Positions 43,880 through 53,288 are shown, counted from the stretch's first letter. The stretch is DNA of 64,000 bases from Cumulibacter sp047975195 (GCA_047975195.1 JBKEDB010000013.1:1-64000), one strand, 5' to 3'. A program made the numbers and translations. The notes: generated from the sequence alone by a model not told the origin.

Positions 43880-44458
43880 ATGCTGCTGTCAGACCGTGAC
43901 CTGCGTGCCCGCATCGACCGAGGTGAACTAGGCATTGAGCCGTTCGATGAGGGACTGATCCAGCCGTCCAGCATCGACGTACGGCTCGACCGCTTCTTCC
44001 GGGTGTTCAACAATCAGAACTACACCCATATTGACCCGGCGCAACAGCAGGACGACCTCACCAGCAGCGTCGAGGTCCCCGAAGGCTCGCCGCTCGTCCT
44101 GCACCCCGGCGAGTTCGTGCTCGGCTCGACCCTGGAGGTCATCTCGCTGGCCGAGGATCTCGCGGGACGGCTGGAGGGCAAGTCCAGCCTCGGCCGGTTG
44201 GGGTTGTTGACCCATTCGACCGCGGGGTTCATCGATCCGGGATTCTCCGGACACATCACCCTCGAACTGTCGAACATGGCGAATCTGCCGATCACGCTGT
44301 GGCCGGGGATGAAGATCGGCCAACTGTGCGCATTCCAGCTCAGCAGCCCCGCCCAGCACCCGTACGGATCGGAGATTTACGGATCGCGGTATCAGGGCCA
44401 ACGTGGACCGACCCCGTCGCGCTCGTCGCGTAACTGGCGGGTCTGGCCGACGATCTGA
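43880..44458 (+). CDS. dcd: dCTP deaminase (bifunctional dCTP deaminase/dUTPase type)
   Basis: A 192-residue protein. The core G-K-S-S-L-G-R-L-G-L-L-T-H-S-T-A-G-F-I-D-P-G contains the conserved Ser, Arg and Glu (later in L-E-L-S-N) of Dcd. The exact form resembles the mycobacterial enzyme that converts dCTP to dUMP directly. The product feeds dTMP synthesis. Length is standard. The ATG at 43880 follows TACGCT by 6 nt, so the mRNA is probably leaderless. Confidence 0.96.
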   Translation: MLLSDRDLRARIDRGELGIEPFDEGLIQPSSIDVRLDRFFRVFNNQNYTHIDPAQQQDDLTSSVEVPEGSPLVLHPGEFVLGSTLEVISLAEDLAGRLEGKSSLGRLGLLTHSTAGFIDPGFSGHITLELSNMANLPITLWPGMKIGQLCAFQLSSPAQHPYGSEIYGSRYQGQRGPTPSRSSRNWRVWPTI

Positions 44459-44608
44459 GCAGGTGTCGCTCGGGCGGAACGCAGAAGCCACCTGCGGACG
44501 GACGCGTGCAGGCATGCGGACTACCGTTGAGGCCCACCGGCTCGCGCGCGTTCGCTGAGTGATCGTCACAGTCGCGCCGCGACGCTTCGCGGGCACGAGT
44601 TCGTATAT

Positions 44609-44618
44609 AACGATCGTT
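44609..44618. promoter_or_regulatory. Palindrome AACGATCGTT upstream of the acyl-CoA synthetase
   Basis: This perfect 10-bp palindrome lies next to an AT-rich TATATA, 107 nt before GTG 44726. It resembles TetR-type operators often found at fatty-acid genes, but I cannot name the regulator. The rest of 44459-44725 shows nothing clear. Confidence 0.3.
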
Positions 44619-44725
44619 CGCCCTAGCCAAGTCCGGTGTGCATGGTCGAGAATCACGGCTAGTGACTGTCCGGCAGAGCGCCGGCGGCAGACGAGCCGCA
44701 GTGCGCGGCTGGAAGGGAACACCTG

Positions 44726-46252
44726 GTGACGTGGTACTCCTATGCCCAGACCGACCCGGACCGTGCGGCGTTAGTCGCCGACGATGTGCGGGTGAGTTTC
44801 GGTGAACTCGACGAGCAGGTCAATCGGATCATCAATTCGCTCGACTCACTGGGCGTTGGCCGCGGTGATGCGGTCGCGATCGTACTGCCGAATGAGTGGG
44901 AATACCTGCCCCTCGAGTTGGCCTGCCTGAACACCGAGCGGTACATCGTCCCGGTCAATCGCCACCTGACCGCGCCCGAGATCGCGTACATCCTCAGTAA
45001 TGCTGAACCCAAATTGGTGCTGACCAACGCCGACCTGCTTCCCGTGGTGCGCGAAGCGGCCGCGGAGGCCGGGTTGCCCGGCACCGATCGGATCTACACC
45101 ACCGGTGATCCGAATGCTCCGACGGCGTGGGTGAGCGCATGGCAGAACTCGCCCGCCGACGCGCCGAAGGACCGGCTCGCGGGCTCGGTCATGTTCTACA
45201 GCTCGGGCACGACCGGCAAGCCGAAGGGGATTCGGCGCGCGTTGAGCGGGCTCACCCCCGAACAGGAGCACGAGGTCGGCAGGCAGACGTGGGGGCTGCT
45301 CAACTTGACCGAAGGGCCGGGTGTGCACGTCGTCGCGGCGCCGTTGTACCACTCGGCGCCGAACGGTATGGCGCTCGGCGCACTCGGTCGCGGCGTCACG
45401 TTGGCATTCCCGGCGATGGGCCGATTCGATCCGGCCGAGTTCCTATCGTTCATCGAGCGGGTCAAGATGACCGAATCGTTCATGGTGCCGACGATGTTCC
45501 AGCGGCTGCTGCGCCTACCGGACGACGTCCGCGCGGCATTTGATTCCTCGTCGCTGCGTGCGGTGGTGCACGCCGGTGCGCCGTGTCCGGTACCGACCAA
45601 GCACGACATGATCGCGTGGTGGGGCCCGGTGCTGGAGGAGTTCTACGGCTCAACCGAGAGTTCCGTCGTCACGACGGTGAGTTCGAAGCAATGGCTAGAG
45701 GCGCCTGGCACGGTCGGGCAGGTACGCCCAGGGTGGCGGATGGAGATTCGCGGCGCCGACGGCAAGCCCGTCGCGCAGGGCGAGGAAGGGCTGATCTTCA
45801 GCATCGGCAGCGCACCGTTCGATTACGTCAAGGACCCGGAGAAGACCGCCGGCACGTGGGAAGGTGAGGCGCTGCTGATCGGCGATATCGGCAAGGTCGA
45901 CGAAGAAGGCCGGCTGTTTGTGCTGGACCGCCGTACTGACCTGATCCTGTCCGGTGGCGTGAACATCTACCCGGCCGAAATCGAGTTCACCCTCGCAGAG
46001 CATCCGTCCGTGATCGACGTCGTGGTGATCGGCGTACCTGACGAGGAGTGGGGCCAGAAGGTCGTCGCGATCGTGCAGCCTGTGGAAGGTGCGGACCGTT
46101 CGGCGCTGTCGGAGGAATTGGTGGAGTTCTGCCAAGGCCGGTTGGCGAAGTACAAGCAGCCGAGCCGCATCGACTTGGTTGACGAACTGCCGCGGATGCC
46201 CACGGGCAAGATCAGCCGCTCGAGGGTGCGCGAGTCATACGTTCCGCGTTAA
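44726..46252 (+). CDS. Acyl-CoA synthetase (AMP-binding, ANL superfamily)
   Basis: A 508-residue protein. The AMP-binding motif is F-Y-S-S-G-T-T-G-K-P-K-G; A5 is E-F-Y-G-S-T-E; A7/A8 is G-D-I-G ... D-R-R-T-D-L-I-L-S-G-G; the catalytic Lys is near the end (P-T-G-K-I). It activates a carboxylic acid to its CoA thioester, probably a fatty or aromatic acid; the substrate cannot be told from sequence. GTG 44726 has GGAAGGG upstream. It is monocistronic and ends before a perfect terminator. Confidence 0.93.
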   Translation: MTWYSYAQTDPDRAALVADDVRVSFGELDEQVNRIINSLDSLGVGRGDAVAIVLPNEWEYLPLELACLNTERYIVPVNRHLTAPEIAYILSNAEPKLVLTNADLLPVVREAAAEAGLPGTDRIYTTGDPNAPTAWVSAWQNSPADAPKDRLAGSVMFYSSGTTGKPKGIRRALSGLTPEQEHEVGRQTWGLLNLTEGPGVHVVAAPLYHSAPNGMALGALGRGVTLAFPAMGRFDPAEFLSFIERVKMTESFMVPTMFQRLLRLPDDVRAAFDSSSLRAVVHAGAPCPVPTKHDMIAWWGPVLEEFYGSTESSVVTTVSSKQWLEAPGTVGQVRPGWRMEIRGADGKPVAQGEEGLIFSIGSAPFDYVKDPEKTAGTWEGEALLIGDIGKVDEEGRLFVLDRRTDLILSGGVNIYPAEIEFTLAEHPSVIDVVVIGVPDEEWGQKVVAIVQPVEGADRSALSEELVEFCQGRLAKYKQPSRIDLVDELPRMPTGKISRSRVRESYVPR

Positions 46253-46317
46253 CCCTGCCGCCCAATCGGTCGTCGACCCGCGCCATCCCCGTAAGTTCGT
46301 CCATTTCGCGAACTCGC

Positions 46318-46363
46318 GGGGTAGTGGGTAACGCTATCGAGCGATAGCGTTACCCACTACCCC
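46318..46363. terminator. Perfect 21-22-bp hairpin between convergent genes
   Basis: The arms 46318-46339 and 46342-46363 are perfectly complementary with a minimal loop. There is no U-tract. It lies between the stops of the acyl-CoA synthetase and the carbonic-anhydrase-like gene. Confidence 0.8.
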
Positions 46364-46374
46364 GCAGATCGCTC

Positions 46375-46920
46375 TTACGTGGGGTTGCCGGAGCGGTCGA
46401 CGCGTACGGCATCGCGGTGCGTGCTGATCCTGGCGACGTAGCCCTTCCAATTCGCGTCGATACCGCCGCGCTCGTCAGCCGTGGTCTCCCGGACCACCTT
46501 GCCGGGCGAGCCGAGAACCATCGAGTTCGCCGGGATCACGGTTCCCTGGGTGACCAACGTGCCAGCTCCGATGATCGATCCGGAACCAACGACGGCGCCG
46601 TTCATCACGATGGCGCCCATGCCGACGAGGACGTCGTCCTCGATGGTGCAGCCGTGCAGGATCGCGTTGTGTCCGACCGCGACGCGTTCGCCTACCGACA
46701 GCGGGAACCCTGGGTCGGCATGGCAGGCCGTGCCGTCCTGAATGTTCGAACCGGCGCCAATCGTGATTGGCGTGGTGTCGGCGCGTAGGACGGCGCAGTG
46801 CCACAACGATGAGTCGGGACCCATCGTTACCGCTCCGGTCACAATGGCCGTGGGTGCGATGTACGCCGACTCGTCGATCTGTGGCGTGCCGGTATCGATC
46901 CGATAAATGTGCTCAGGCAT
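46375..46920 (-). CDS. Gamma-carbonic-anhydrase-like hexapeptide protein
   Basis: A 181-residue left-handed beta-helix with hexapeptide repeats (I-A-P-T-A-I, V-T-G-A-V-T, I-T-I-G-A-G). The metal-site motif includes H-A-D-P and G-H-N-A-I-L-H-G, as in the YrdA/PaaY/gamma-carbonic-anhydrase family. It may hydrate CO2 or act as a thioesterase-like protein; activity varies in this family. The ATG at 46920 is chosen. A weak -10-like CAGAAT (46928-46933) lies 7 nt upstream, so it may be leaderless. The longer frame to 47070 is unsupported. Confidence 0.9.
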   Translation of the reverse strand: MPEHIYRIDTGTPQIDESAYIAPTAIVTGAVTMGPDSSLWHCAVLRADTTPITIGAGSNIQDGTACHADPGFPLSVGERVAVGHNAILHGCTIEDDVLVGMGAIVMNGAVVGSGSIIGAGTLVTQGTVIPANSMVLGSPGKVVRETTADERGGIDANWKGYVARISTHRDAVRVDRSGNPT

Positions 46921-47125
46921 GCGCCTGATTCTGCCCGAGGTACCTCCACTGGCTCGCCGGTGGCCCCACCGGTCGTGAATTCGAGCGCGGCTCTCGTTTC
47001 TTGTCCTGGCTGGGTCGGCGAGCGGTCGGTTTCCCGCGCGCTGGTCGGTCAACGACCGGCGGTGCTCCAACGACGACGGGCGCCCGCCGGCCGAAGCCGA
47101 GGACGCCCGTCGCGGGTGCGGTTTA

Positions 47126-50100
47126 TTACTGTCCGGACTTGTAGCTGCCCTTGACGGACGACTTGTAGGTGCCGTCCTGGCCCGATCCGGCCGGCTTGGC
47201 CGGTGCTGCCGGCGGAGCCGGCTGCGAATCTGCGGCCGTAGCCTCAGTTTCCGGGGTGGCAGCGGAGTCGTCCGCGGCGTGCCTCGGTCCGGGAGCGGCG
47301 GCCGTTGCGGCCGCGGGCACTGGGGCGCTCGCGTCCGGCTCGTCTTCCGCGGCCGCGTGACGACCGCCGGTCGACTCGCTCGCAGGTGCGGCTTCGGCCT
47401 GGGGCTCCTCGGTCGCCGAGGCCTCAGGTGTCGCGGCCTCAGGTGCCGCTGCTTCGGGCGCTGGCGCCTCGGCAGCCGGTGCCGGGGCCGCCGCAGGTGC
47501 CGGTGCAGCAGCGGGCGCCGCCGGGGCCTTCTTGGCGTACTTCGACAGGTCGGAGTTGCCGTACGACCCCTTCACGTCTGACTTCGGCAGCGACGCCGGA
47601 GCGCTCGCGGCCGTCGTCTCCGTAGCCGGTGCCGCAGGTGCTTCGGTAGCGGCATTGTCGGTGGTAGGCGCTTCGGCAGCCGCAGCTTCGGGAGCAGGAG
47701 CCTCGGCAGCGGGCGCGGTGGCCGGTGTGGCCGCATCCGGTGCCGCCGGGGTCTTCGTGGCGTACTTCGACAGGTTCGCAGTGCCGTACGACCCCTTGGC
47801 GCCGCCCGTGCCCTTCGGCGCGGCCGGTGGCTGCGCTGCTGGAGCGGACGGCGTAGCCGTAGCCGATGCTTCGCTGGCGGGACCTGATGCGTCGGTAGCC
47901 GGGGCATCACCCGCCGGAGCAGCAGGCGCCTTCTTCGCGTACTTGGCCAAGTTCGATGAACCCGAGCCGTACGAACCCTTGGCGCCCGAGCCGTACGACC
48001 CGGTTGGCTTGCTAGCCGCGACCTCGTCGGCAGGAGCCTCATCGGCAGGAGCCTCGGCGGCCGTTGAGGAAGGCGCTGCGCCATCGCTCTTGGCGTATTT
48101 GGCCAAGTTCGATGAACCCGAGCCGTACGAACCCTTACCGCCGGAGCCGTAGGAGCCCTTGGTTCCCGAACCGTAGGAGCCCTTTGGCTTCTCGGTCTCC
48201 GCGGCGGGCTTATCAGCCTCTGCAGGTTTGCTTGCGGCACCAGCAGCACTGCCGGAGGCGTACGACGTTGCCTTGCCGCCAGAGCTGTACCCGCCAGCTT
48301 TGCCGCCCGATGAGTAACCACCGGCCGAACCGCCCGAGGAGTATCCGCCCGAACCGGTCTTGGGACCGCCGGAGGAGTAGCCGCCCCCACCGGAGGAGTA
48401 GCCGCCTCCCGCGGGCTTCTCCGCGGCGGGTGCCTCGGCCGGCGGTGCTTCGGGCGTCGCGACGGACGCCGTTGCTCCGGTGTCTTCGCGCTCGGCGACA
48501 GCAACCGCGGTCGCCGCGGCGACCGGGGCAGCCACGGCCGCCGCTGTCGCTGACTTCACTGCCGTCGCGAACCGCGCGGCCGACTCGGCAACGCCCGCCG
48601 ACGCCACAGCGCCCACCGGCGCCAGCTCACGCTTGGTGGCGCCCGCCATCGAACGCTGCATGATCTGCGCGACGTCGAGGACCTCAATCTCCTCACGCGC
48701 CTCACCGGATTGCTTGCGTGCCGTCACGGCGTCCGACAGCATCGTGATGCAGAACGGGCAGGCGGTCGACACGATGTCCGGATCAAGTTCGAGCGCCTCA
48801 TCGACACGTTCGACGTTGATCCGCTTACCGATGCGCTCTTCCATCCACATCCGAGCGCCGCCAGCGCCACAGCAGAAGCCCCGGTCCTTGCAGCGGTGCA
48901 TCTCTTCGGTCTTGATACCGGGAACGCCAGCGAGTACCTCGCGCGGCGGGGTGTAGACCTTGTTGTGGCGGCCGAGGTAGCACGGATCGTGGTACGTGAC
49001 CTTGCTGTCGATCGGGGTAACCGGAGTGAGGCGACCCGACTCGACGAGGTGACCGAGCAGCTGCGTGTGGTGCACGACTTCGTAGTGACCACCGAGCTGC
49101 GGATATTCGTTCGCGAGCGAATTGAAGCAGTGCGGGCAGGTCGCGACGATCTTGCGGGTGCCCTCAGCGCGGTTCTCGAATACGCCGTTGAGCGTCTCGA
49201 CGTTCTGCTGAGCCAGACCCTGGAACACCAGTTCGTTGCCGAGGCGGCGCGCCGGGTCGCCGGTGCACGTTTCTCCCGAACCCATGACCCCGAACGACAC
49301 ACCGGCCAGGTCCAGTAACTCCGCGACCGCGCGCGTGACCTTCTTGGAACGGTCCTCGAGCGCGCCGGCGCAACCGACCCAGAACAGGTACTCGACGTCG
49401 TCGGGGATTTCCCCCTCGATCTTGCGGACGTCGAAATCGAGGCCGGTCATCCAGTCTTCGCGAGCGGATGCCGACATACCCCACGGGTTGCCCTTGCCTT
49501 CGAGGTTCTTCAGCATGACGCCGGCCTCGGACGGGAACGCCGACTCGATCAGCACTTGGTAGCGGCGCATATCCAGGATGTGGTCCACGTGCTCGATATC
49601 GACCGGGCACTGCTCAACGCAGGCGCCGCAGGTGGTGCAGGACCACAGCACGTCCGGGTCAATAACACCGTTCTCTTCGGCGGTGCCGATCAACGGGCGC
49701 TCGTGCGCGGCGAGGGCAAGTACATCCAGACCCTCCAGCGCGTTGGGGTTACCGACCTCTTCGCCCATCGAGTCGCGTCGTCCGCCTGCCTGCAGGTACG
49801 GTGCCGTCTCGTACATGTGGTCGCGCAGGCCCATGATCATCAGCTTCGGCGACAGCGGCTTACCGGTGTTCCAAGCCGGGCACTGCGACTGGCAGCGACC
49901 GCACTCGGTGCAGGTGGAGAAGTCCAGCAGCCCCTTCCAGGTGAAGTGCTCAATCTGGGAGACGCCAAACAGGTCTTCCTCGGGATCGGATTCCTCCAGA
50001 TCCATGACCTTGCCGTCGCTCATCATCGGCTTCATATCGCCCAGCGAGTTGCGGCCGTCGGCGTTGCGCTTGAAGAAGATGTTGAAGAACGCCCACAGCC

Positions 50101-50839
50101 GGTGCCAGCCGATACCCATCGCGGGTTGGCGGGACAGCACGAAGAAAAATGTCCAGGACGTCATGATCTTGATGAACGCGATAAGGCTGATGAGCACGCC
50201 TGCGGTCGACCAGTTCACGCCGATCGCTTCCCATAGGTTCGCGATTGCGTGCGAGACCGGAGCGGTCCACACCTGAAGGGTCTCTTCGCCGGCAGCATCC
50301 GCGCGCACGATGCGGAACGAGCGGATGAGCATGATGGTCAGGCCGATCGTGAAGACGACCGCCTCGACGAAGTACGCCTGCCAGAAGGTGGATCCAGCGA
50401 ACCGCGACTTGCGCTGCGGGTCACGCGGGTGTGCTCGCTGCCGGAAGATGATGAGCGCGACGATGCCGAAGATCGTGCCCAGCGCGAGGATCTCGGTGAC
50501 CAGCGACAGTCCCCACCAGTGGCCGATGATGGGGAGGTGGAAGTCAGGGTTGAGCGCCTCGCCGTACGCCTCGAGCAGCGTCAAGAAGAGGCCGAAGAAC
50601 CCGAGGAAGGTCAACCAGTGAGCGAAACCGACGAAGTTCCACTTGAACATCTTGGTATGGCCAACAGTCTCGCGGGCCAGCGTCTTGGCCCGCGCGCCCT
50701 TGTCATAGCTTCTGGTGCCGTCGGGCTGGCCGTACTTGAAGATTTTCCAGACGCTGCGAGCCTTGCCCACGAACAGCGCGATCGCTGTGACCGTGAACAA
50801 GACCGCGACGACGAAGAAAAACCAATTTAAGGCAGTCAT
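47126..50839 (-). CDS. Membrane Fe-S (heterodisulfide-reductase-like) oxidoreductase with repetitive tail
   Basis: A 1237-residue protein. Five N-terminal membrane helices resemble a nitrate-reductase gamma/HdrE-type subunit. Two [4Fe-4S] motifs follow (C-T-E-C-G-R-C-x3-C at about 309 and C-T-T-C-G-A-C-x3-C at about 399). Two CCG-type domains come next, the second ending in F-C-C-G-A-G-G-A-R. The first 735 residues match the actinobacterial membrane Fe-S reductase family (as Rv0338c). The last 500 residues are unusual: Ala/Pro-rich with G-G-Y-S-S-G units, then repeated K-G-S-Y-G-S-G and N-L-A-K-Y-A-K blocks. The tail is cytoplasmic and probably disordered. GAGAGGA precedes ATG 50839. Confidence 0.92.
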   Translation of the reverse strand: MTALNWFFFVVAVLFTVTAIALFVGKARSVWKIFKYGQPDGTRSYDKGARAKTLARETVGHTKMFKWNFVGFAHWLTFLGFFGLFLTLLEAYGEALNPDFHLPIIGHWWGLSLVTEILALGTIFGIVALIIFRQRAHPRDPQRKSRFAGSTFWQAYFVEAVVFTIGLTIMLIRSFRIVRADAAGEETLQVWTAPVSHAIANLWEAIGVNWSTAGVLISLIAFIKIMTSWTFFFVLSRQPAMGIGWHRLWAFFNIFFKRNADGRNSLGDMKPMMSDGKVMDLEESDPEEDLFGVSQIEHFTWKGLLDFSTCTECGRCQSQCPAWNTGKPLSPKLMIMGLRDHMYETAPYLQAGGRRDSMGEEVGNPNALEGLDVLALAAHERPLIGTAEENGVIDPDVLWSCTTCGACVEQCPVDIEHVDHILDMRRYQVLIESAFPSEAGVMLKNLEGKGNPWGMSASAREDWMTGLDFDVRKIEGEIPDDVEYLFWVGCAGALEDRSKKVTRAVAELLDLAGVSFGVMGSGETCTGDPARRLGNELVFQGLAQQNVETLNGVFENRAEGTRKIVATCPHCFNSLANEYPQLGGHYEVVHHTQLLGHLVESGRLTPVTPIDSKVTYHDPCYLGRHNKVYTPPREVLAGVPGIKTEEMHRCKDRGFCCGAGGARMWMEERIGKRINVERVDEALELDPDIVSTACPFCITMLSDAVTARKQSGEAREEIEVLDVAQIMQRSMAGATKRELAPVGAVASAGVAESAARFATAVKSATAAAVAAPVAAATAVAVAEREDTGATASVATPEAPPAEAPAAEKPAGGGYSSGGGGYSSGGPKTGSGGYSSGGSAGGYSSGGKAGGYSSGGKATSYASGSAAGAASKPAEADKPAAETEKPKGSYGSGTKGSYGSGGKGSYGSGSSNLAKYAKSDGAAPSSTAAEAPADEAPADEVAASKPTGSYGSGAKGSYGSGSSNLAKYAKKAPAAPAGDAPATDASGPASEASATATPSAPAAQPPAAPKGTGGAKGSYGTANLSKYATKTPAAPDAATPATAPAAEAPAPEAAAAEAPTTDNAATEAPAAPATETTAASAPASLPKSDVKGSYGNSDLSKYAKKAPAAPAAAPAPAAAPAPAAEAPAPEAAAPEAATPEASATEEPQAEAAPASESTGGRHAAAEDEPDASAPVPAAATAAAPGPRHAADDSAATPETEATAADSQPAPPAAPAKPAGSGQDGTYKSSVKGSYKSGQ

Positions 50840-50958
50840 CACGATCCTCTCGGGTTCCGAAGCAGGATACTCTGCGGTATTCACCGCAAATACGCTGCGT
50901 TCGGCTGGCCATCCACAACGTTCATCTGCTGGTTAGTGCTCGGTACGGGTGAACCCGC

Positions 50959-50964
50959 TACGCT
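50959..50964 (+). promoter_or_regulatory. -10 element, probable leaderless start of the small membrane protein gene
   Basis: TACGCT, identical to the dcd element, is 7 nt before ATG 50972. There is no RBS. Confidence 0.5.
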
Positions 50965-50971
50965 CAGCGTA

Positions 50972-51172
50972 ATGAGAATCTCACGCAAGACGCTGAGTTT
51001 CGTCGCACTTGTGGCGAGCATGTTGTACGGCGTCGGCTTTACCGTCGTCGACGACAAGGCGACATATGCGCCGATTGGTGGCGTGATCGTGGCGATTGCC
51101 TGGGTCGCGGTGGGTGTGTTCGGCCGCGACGACGGCGCTACCGAGCGCAAGGACTCCGCTATCGAGCAGTAG
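50972..51172 (+). CDS. Small two-helix membrane protein
   Basis: A 66-residue protein. Two hydrophobic helices (about 9-25 and 33-50) with a short loop (V-V-D-D-K-A-T-Y-A-P-I) and a charged C-terminal tail. No family is recognised. The ATG at 50972 is chosen over the in-frame 50936 because TACGCT lies 7 nt upstream. It is divergent from the large Fe-S oxidoreductase gene and could be a partner, but this is only context. Confidence 0.7.
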   Translation: MRISRKTLSFVALVASMLYGVGFTVVDDKATYAPIGGVIVAIAWVAVGVFGRDDGATERKDSAIEQ

Positions 51173-51282
51173 TTACCCGCGGGAGCTGACTGGCTGATCC
51201 GGGCGGGAGCGGCGCCGGTGAACGGCGCGTGAAGCATGCAGACCGATCAGACAATTTTGTCGATTCGGGCCTTCAGAATCGC

Positions 51283-51288
51283 TACGGT
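51283..51288 (+). promoter_or_regulatory. -10 element, probable leaderless start of the methyltransferase gene
   Basis: TACGGT ends 6 nt before GTG 51295. There is no RBS. Confidence 0.5.
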
Positions 51289-51294
51289 CGGCGC

Positions 51295-51939
51295 GTGACC
51301 GACCTGCAGGAGTACGCGGCGACGTACTACGACTTCTCCCGGCCTACCGATGGCGTAAAGCACCGGGTCGATAGTTGGCGTGACTGGGTGATTCGCCGAC
51401 AGATTCGCAGCCGGTTGCCGCGACGTTCGCGGAGGCGATTGCTTGACGTAGGTTGTGGCCTCGGACTTTTCCTCGAGTCCATGAGCGATGAGTTCGATCT
51501 GTGGGGCCTGGATGTGTCCGAGTACGCGATCGCGCATTGCCGCCAGCGACTGCCGGACGCCACGTTCGACTGCGGGTCGCTGTCCGACGGAGTCGGTTTC
51601 TCGGTGAAGTTCGACGTTGTCACCGCGATCAACGTCTTCGAACATCTCCATGATCCGGCGCGAGCGGCGGACGCCGTACGCCGCCGGATGACGACGGGTG
51701 GATTGTTGATCACGCACCTGCCGACCATCGGCAACCGGCTGCAACGCGCGCTGTATCGGGGCAGTTACGACCAAGACCCCACGCACATCTACCGGCCGTC
51801 TGGCGCAGCCTTCACCGAGTTGATCAGCGCGGCCGGATTCACGTGCGTGGCCTCGGCGTACGCCCCGTTCGTACCGATGCCGGTGCTGCGTCGGGCGCCC
51901 GCCCACCCGGCGTTCTTAGCCGTTTTCGAGGCTGCGTAG
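51295..51939 (+). CDS. Class I SAM-dependent methyltransferase
   Basis: A 214-residue protein with motif I L-L-D-V-G-C-G-L-G-L-F, an acidic ribose-binding residue in W-G-L-D-V-S, and F-D-V-V-T-A-I-N-V-F-E-H-L as in the UbiG/COQ5-like group. The substrate is unknown. GTG 51295 is preferred over the in-frame ATG at 51229 because it lies 6 nt after TACGGT. It is 48 bp upstream of the hydrolase gene, which seems to have its own promoter. Confidence 0.88.
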   Translation: MTDLQEYAATYYDFSRPTDGVKHRVDSWRDWVIRRQIRSRLPRRSRRRLLDVGCGLGLFLESMSDEFDLWGLDVSEYAIAHCRQRLPDATFDCGSLSDGVGFSVKFDVVTAINVFEHLHDPARAADAVRRRMTTGGLLITHLPTIGNRLQRALYRGSYDQDPTHIYRPSGAAFTELISAAGFTCVASAYAPFVPMPVLRRAPAHPAFLAVFEAA

Positions 51940-51975
51940 CGCGTCCGGAGGGTTCCGGCCGTGTGCCGCTGCCGA

Positions 51976-51981
51976 TACGTT
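51976..51981 (+). promoter_or_regulatory. -10 element, probable leaderless start of the epoxide-hydrolase-like gene
   Basis: TACGTT ends 6 nt before ATG 51988. The gap contains TGAGGT, too close to act as an RBS. Confidence 0.5.
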
Positions 51982-51987
51982 TGAGGT

Positions 51988-52860
51988 ATGAAGCCTGATT
52001 TGTACGTGCACGCAAACGGTCTTGAGTTCGCGTGCTTGGAGCGTGGCACGGGACCATTGGCGCTGGTGCTGCACGGATTCCCGGACACTCCGGTGTCGTT
52101 CATCCCGTTGCTGGAGGCGCTCGCGGACGCGGGTTACCGCGCCGTTGCCCCGTGGATGCGTGGCTATGCGCCCACGGCGATTCCCGACGACGGCGACTTC
52201 TCGGTAGCGGCGTTGGTCGCGGATGCGAGTGCGCTGCACGAGGTACTCAACGGCGACGAGCATGCGGTGATCATCGGCCACGACTGGGGCGCGAGCGTGT
52301 CGTACGCCGCCGCCGCGGCCAACCCCACGCGGTGGTCAAAGACGGTGGTGATGAGCGTGCCTCCGCCGCCGTACACGATGCAGGTGTTGCAGGAGTATGA
52401 CCAACTGAAGCGCTCCTTTTATATGTGGCTGTTCCAGTTGGGCATTGCTGAGAAGATGGTGACCACCCGCGATGGGGTGTTCATCGAGCGGCTTTGGCGC
52501 GACTGGTCGCCTGGTTTTGATCCCACCGAGGCGCTCACGCACGTGCGTCGAAGCCTGGCCGCGCCGGAGAACCTGACCGCGGCAATTGGGTACTACCGCG
52601 CATCGTTTGGTGCGTTCCGCCTCGGAGCGCCACGGCCGGCGATAGCGCCGGTGCCGCCGCCGACCTGCCGCCAACCGGGGCTGTACCTGCATGGGGCCAA
52701 CGACGGCTGCATGGTCGCCACGCCGGAACTACTGGGAAAGATTGTGACGAACTTCGGTGAGGGATCAGCGGCCGAGTTCGTGTCGGACGCCGGTCACTTC
52801 CTAGTCAACGAGCAGCCGGCGGCGGTCAGCGAACGCATAGTCCGATTCCTGCACAGCTGA
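51988..52860 (+). CDS. Alpha/beta hydrolase, epoxide-hydrolase-like
   Basis: A 290-residue protein. The oxyanion motif H-G-F-P and nucleophile elbow G-H-D-W-G (Asp) are those of epoxide hydrolases and haloalkane dehalogenases. The acid is probably in H-G-A-N-D-G and the base in D-A-G-H-F. A helical cap lies in the middle. The H-G-x-P motif favours an epoxide hydrolase over a dehalogenase. The substrate is unknown. The start is probably leaderless (TACGTT 6 nt upstream). It is convergent with the VOC gene. Confidence 0.9.
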   Translation: MKPDLYVHANGLEFACLERGTGPLALVLHGFPDTPVSFIPLLEALADAGYRAVAPWMRGYAPTAIPDDGDFSVAALVADASALHEVLNGDEHAVIIGHDWGASVSYAAAAANPTRWSKTVVMSVPPPPYTMQVLQEYDQLKRSFYMWLFQLGIAEKMVTTRDGVFIERLWRDWSPGFDPTEALTHVRRSLAAPENLTAAIGYYRASFGAFRLGAPRPAIAPVPPPTCRQPGLYLHGANDGCMVATPELLGKIVTNFGEGSAAEFVSDAGHFLVNEQPAAVSERIVRFLHS

Positions 52861-52886
52861 CCTGATTGCCGCCGAATGCTCGCCGA

Positions 52887-53288
52887 CTACGCCGAGGCTG
52901 TGGGGTCCATCCACATGATTTCCCAGATGTGCCCGTCCATGTCGGCGTACGAGCGGCCATACATGAACTCGCCCATCTCCTGAGTACGCCCATTCGTTGC
53001 GCCGGCCGCGATGGCGGCGTCGACCAGTTGGTCGACCTCATCGCGGCTGTTCGCAGTTAGTGCAGTGAGGACCTCGTGGGTGCCGGGTTCGGCGGTGGCG
53101 CCACTGTGGAAGGTAGCGAAATGGTCGCGGCCGAGCAGCATCGCGAACAGGTTCTCGCCGAGGACAAGGCTGGCCGCGACACCTTCCTGGCAGAATTCCT
53201 CGTTGAACGAGTACCCGAGCTTGCCGAAGAACTCCCGGCTGCGCTCGACATCAGCGACTGGCAGGTTGACGAAGATCATGTGATGCAT
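52887..53288 (-). CDS. VOC-family (glyoxalase/bleomycin-resistance-like) protein
   Basis: A 133-residue protein of the vicinal-oxygen-chelate fold. It begins M-I-F-V-N-L-P-V-A-D, has F-F-G-K-L-G-Y and ends D-M-D-G-H-I-W-E-I-M-W-M-D, the usual C-terminal metal-site strand. These proteins bind or detoxify small molecules; no substrate can be assigned. AAGGAG lies 8 nt before the ATG. Confidence 0.92.
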   Translation of the reverse strand: MHHMIFVNLPVADVERSREFFGKLGYSFNEEFCQEGVAASLVLGENLFAMLLGRDHFATFHSGATAEPGTHEVLTALTANSRDEVDQLVDAAIAAGATNGRTQEMGEFMYGRSYADMDGHIWEIMWMDPTASA

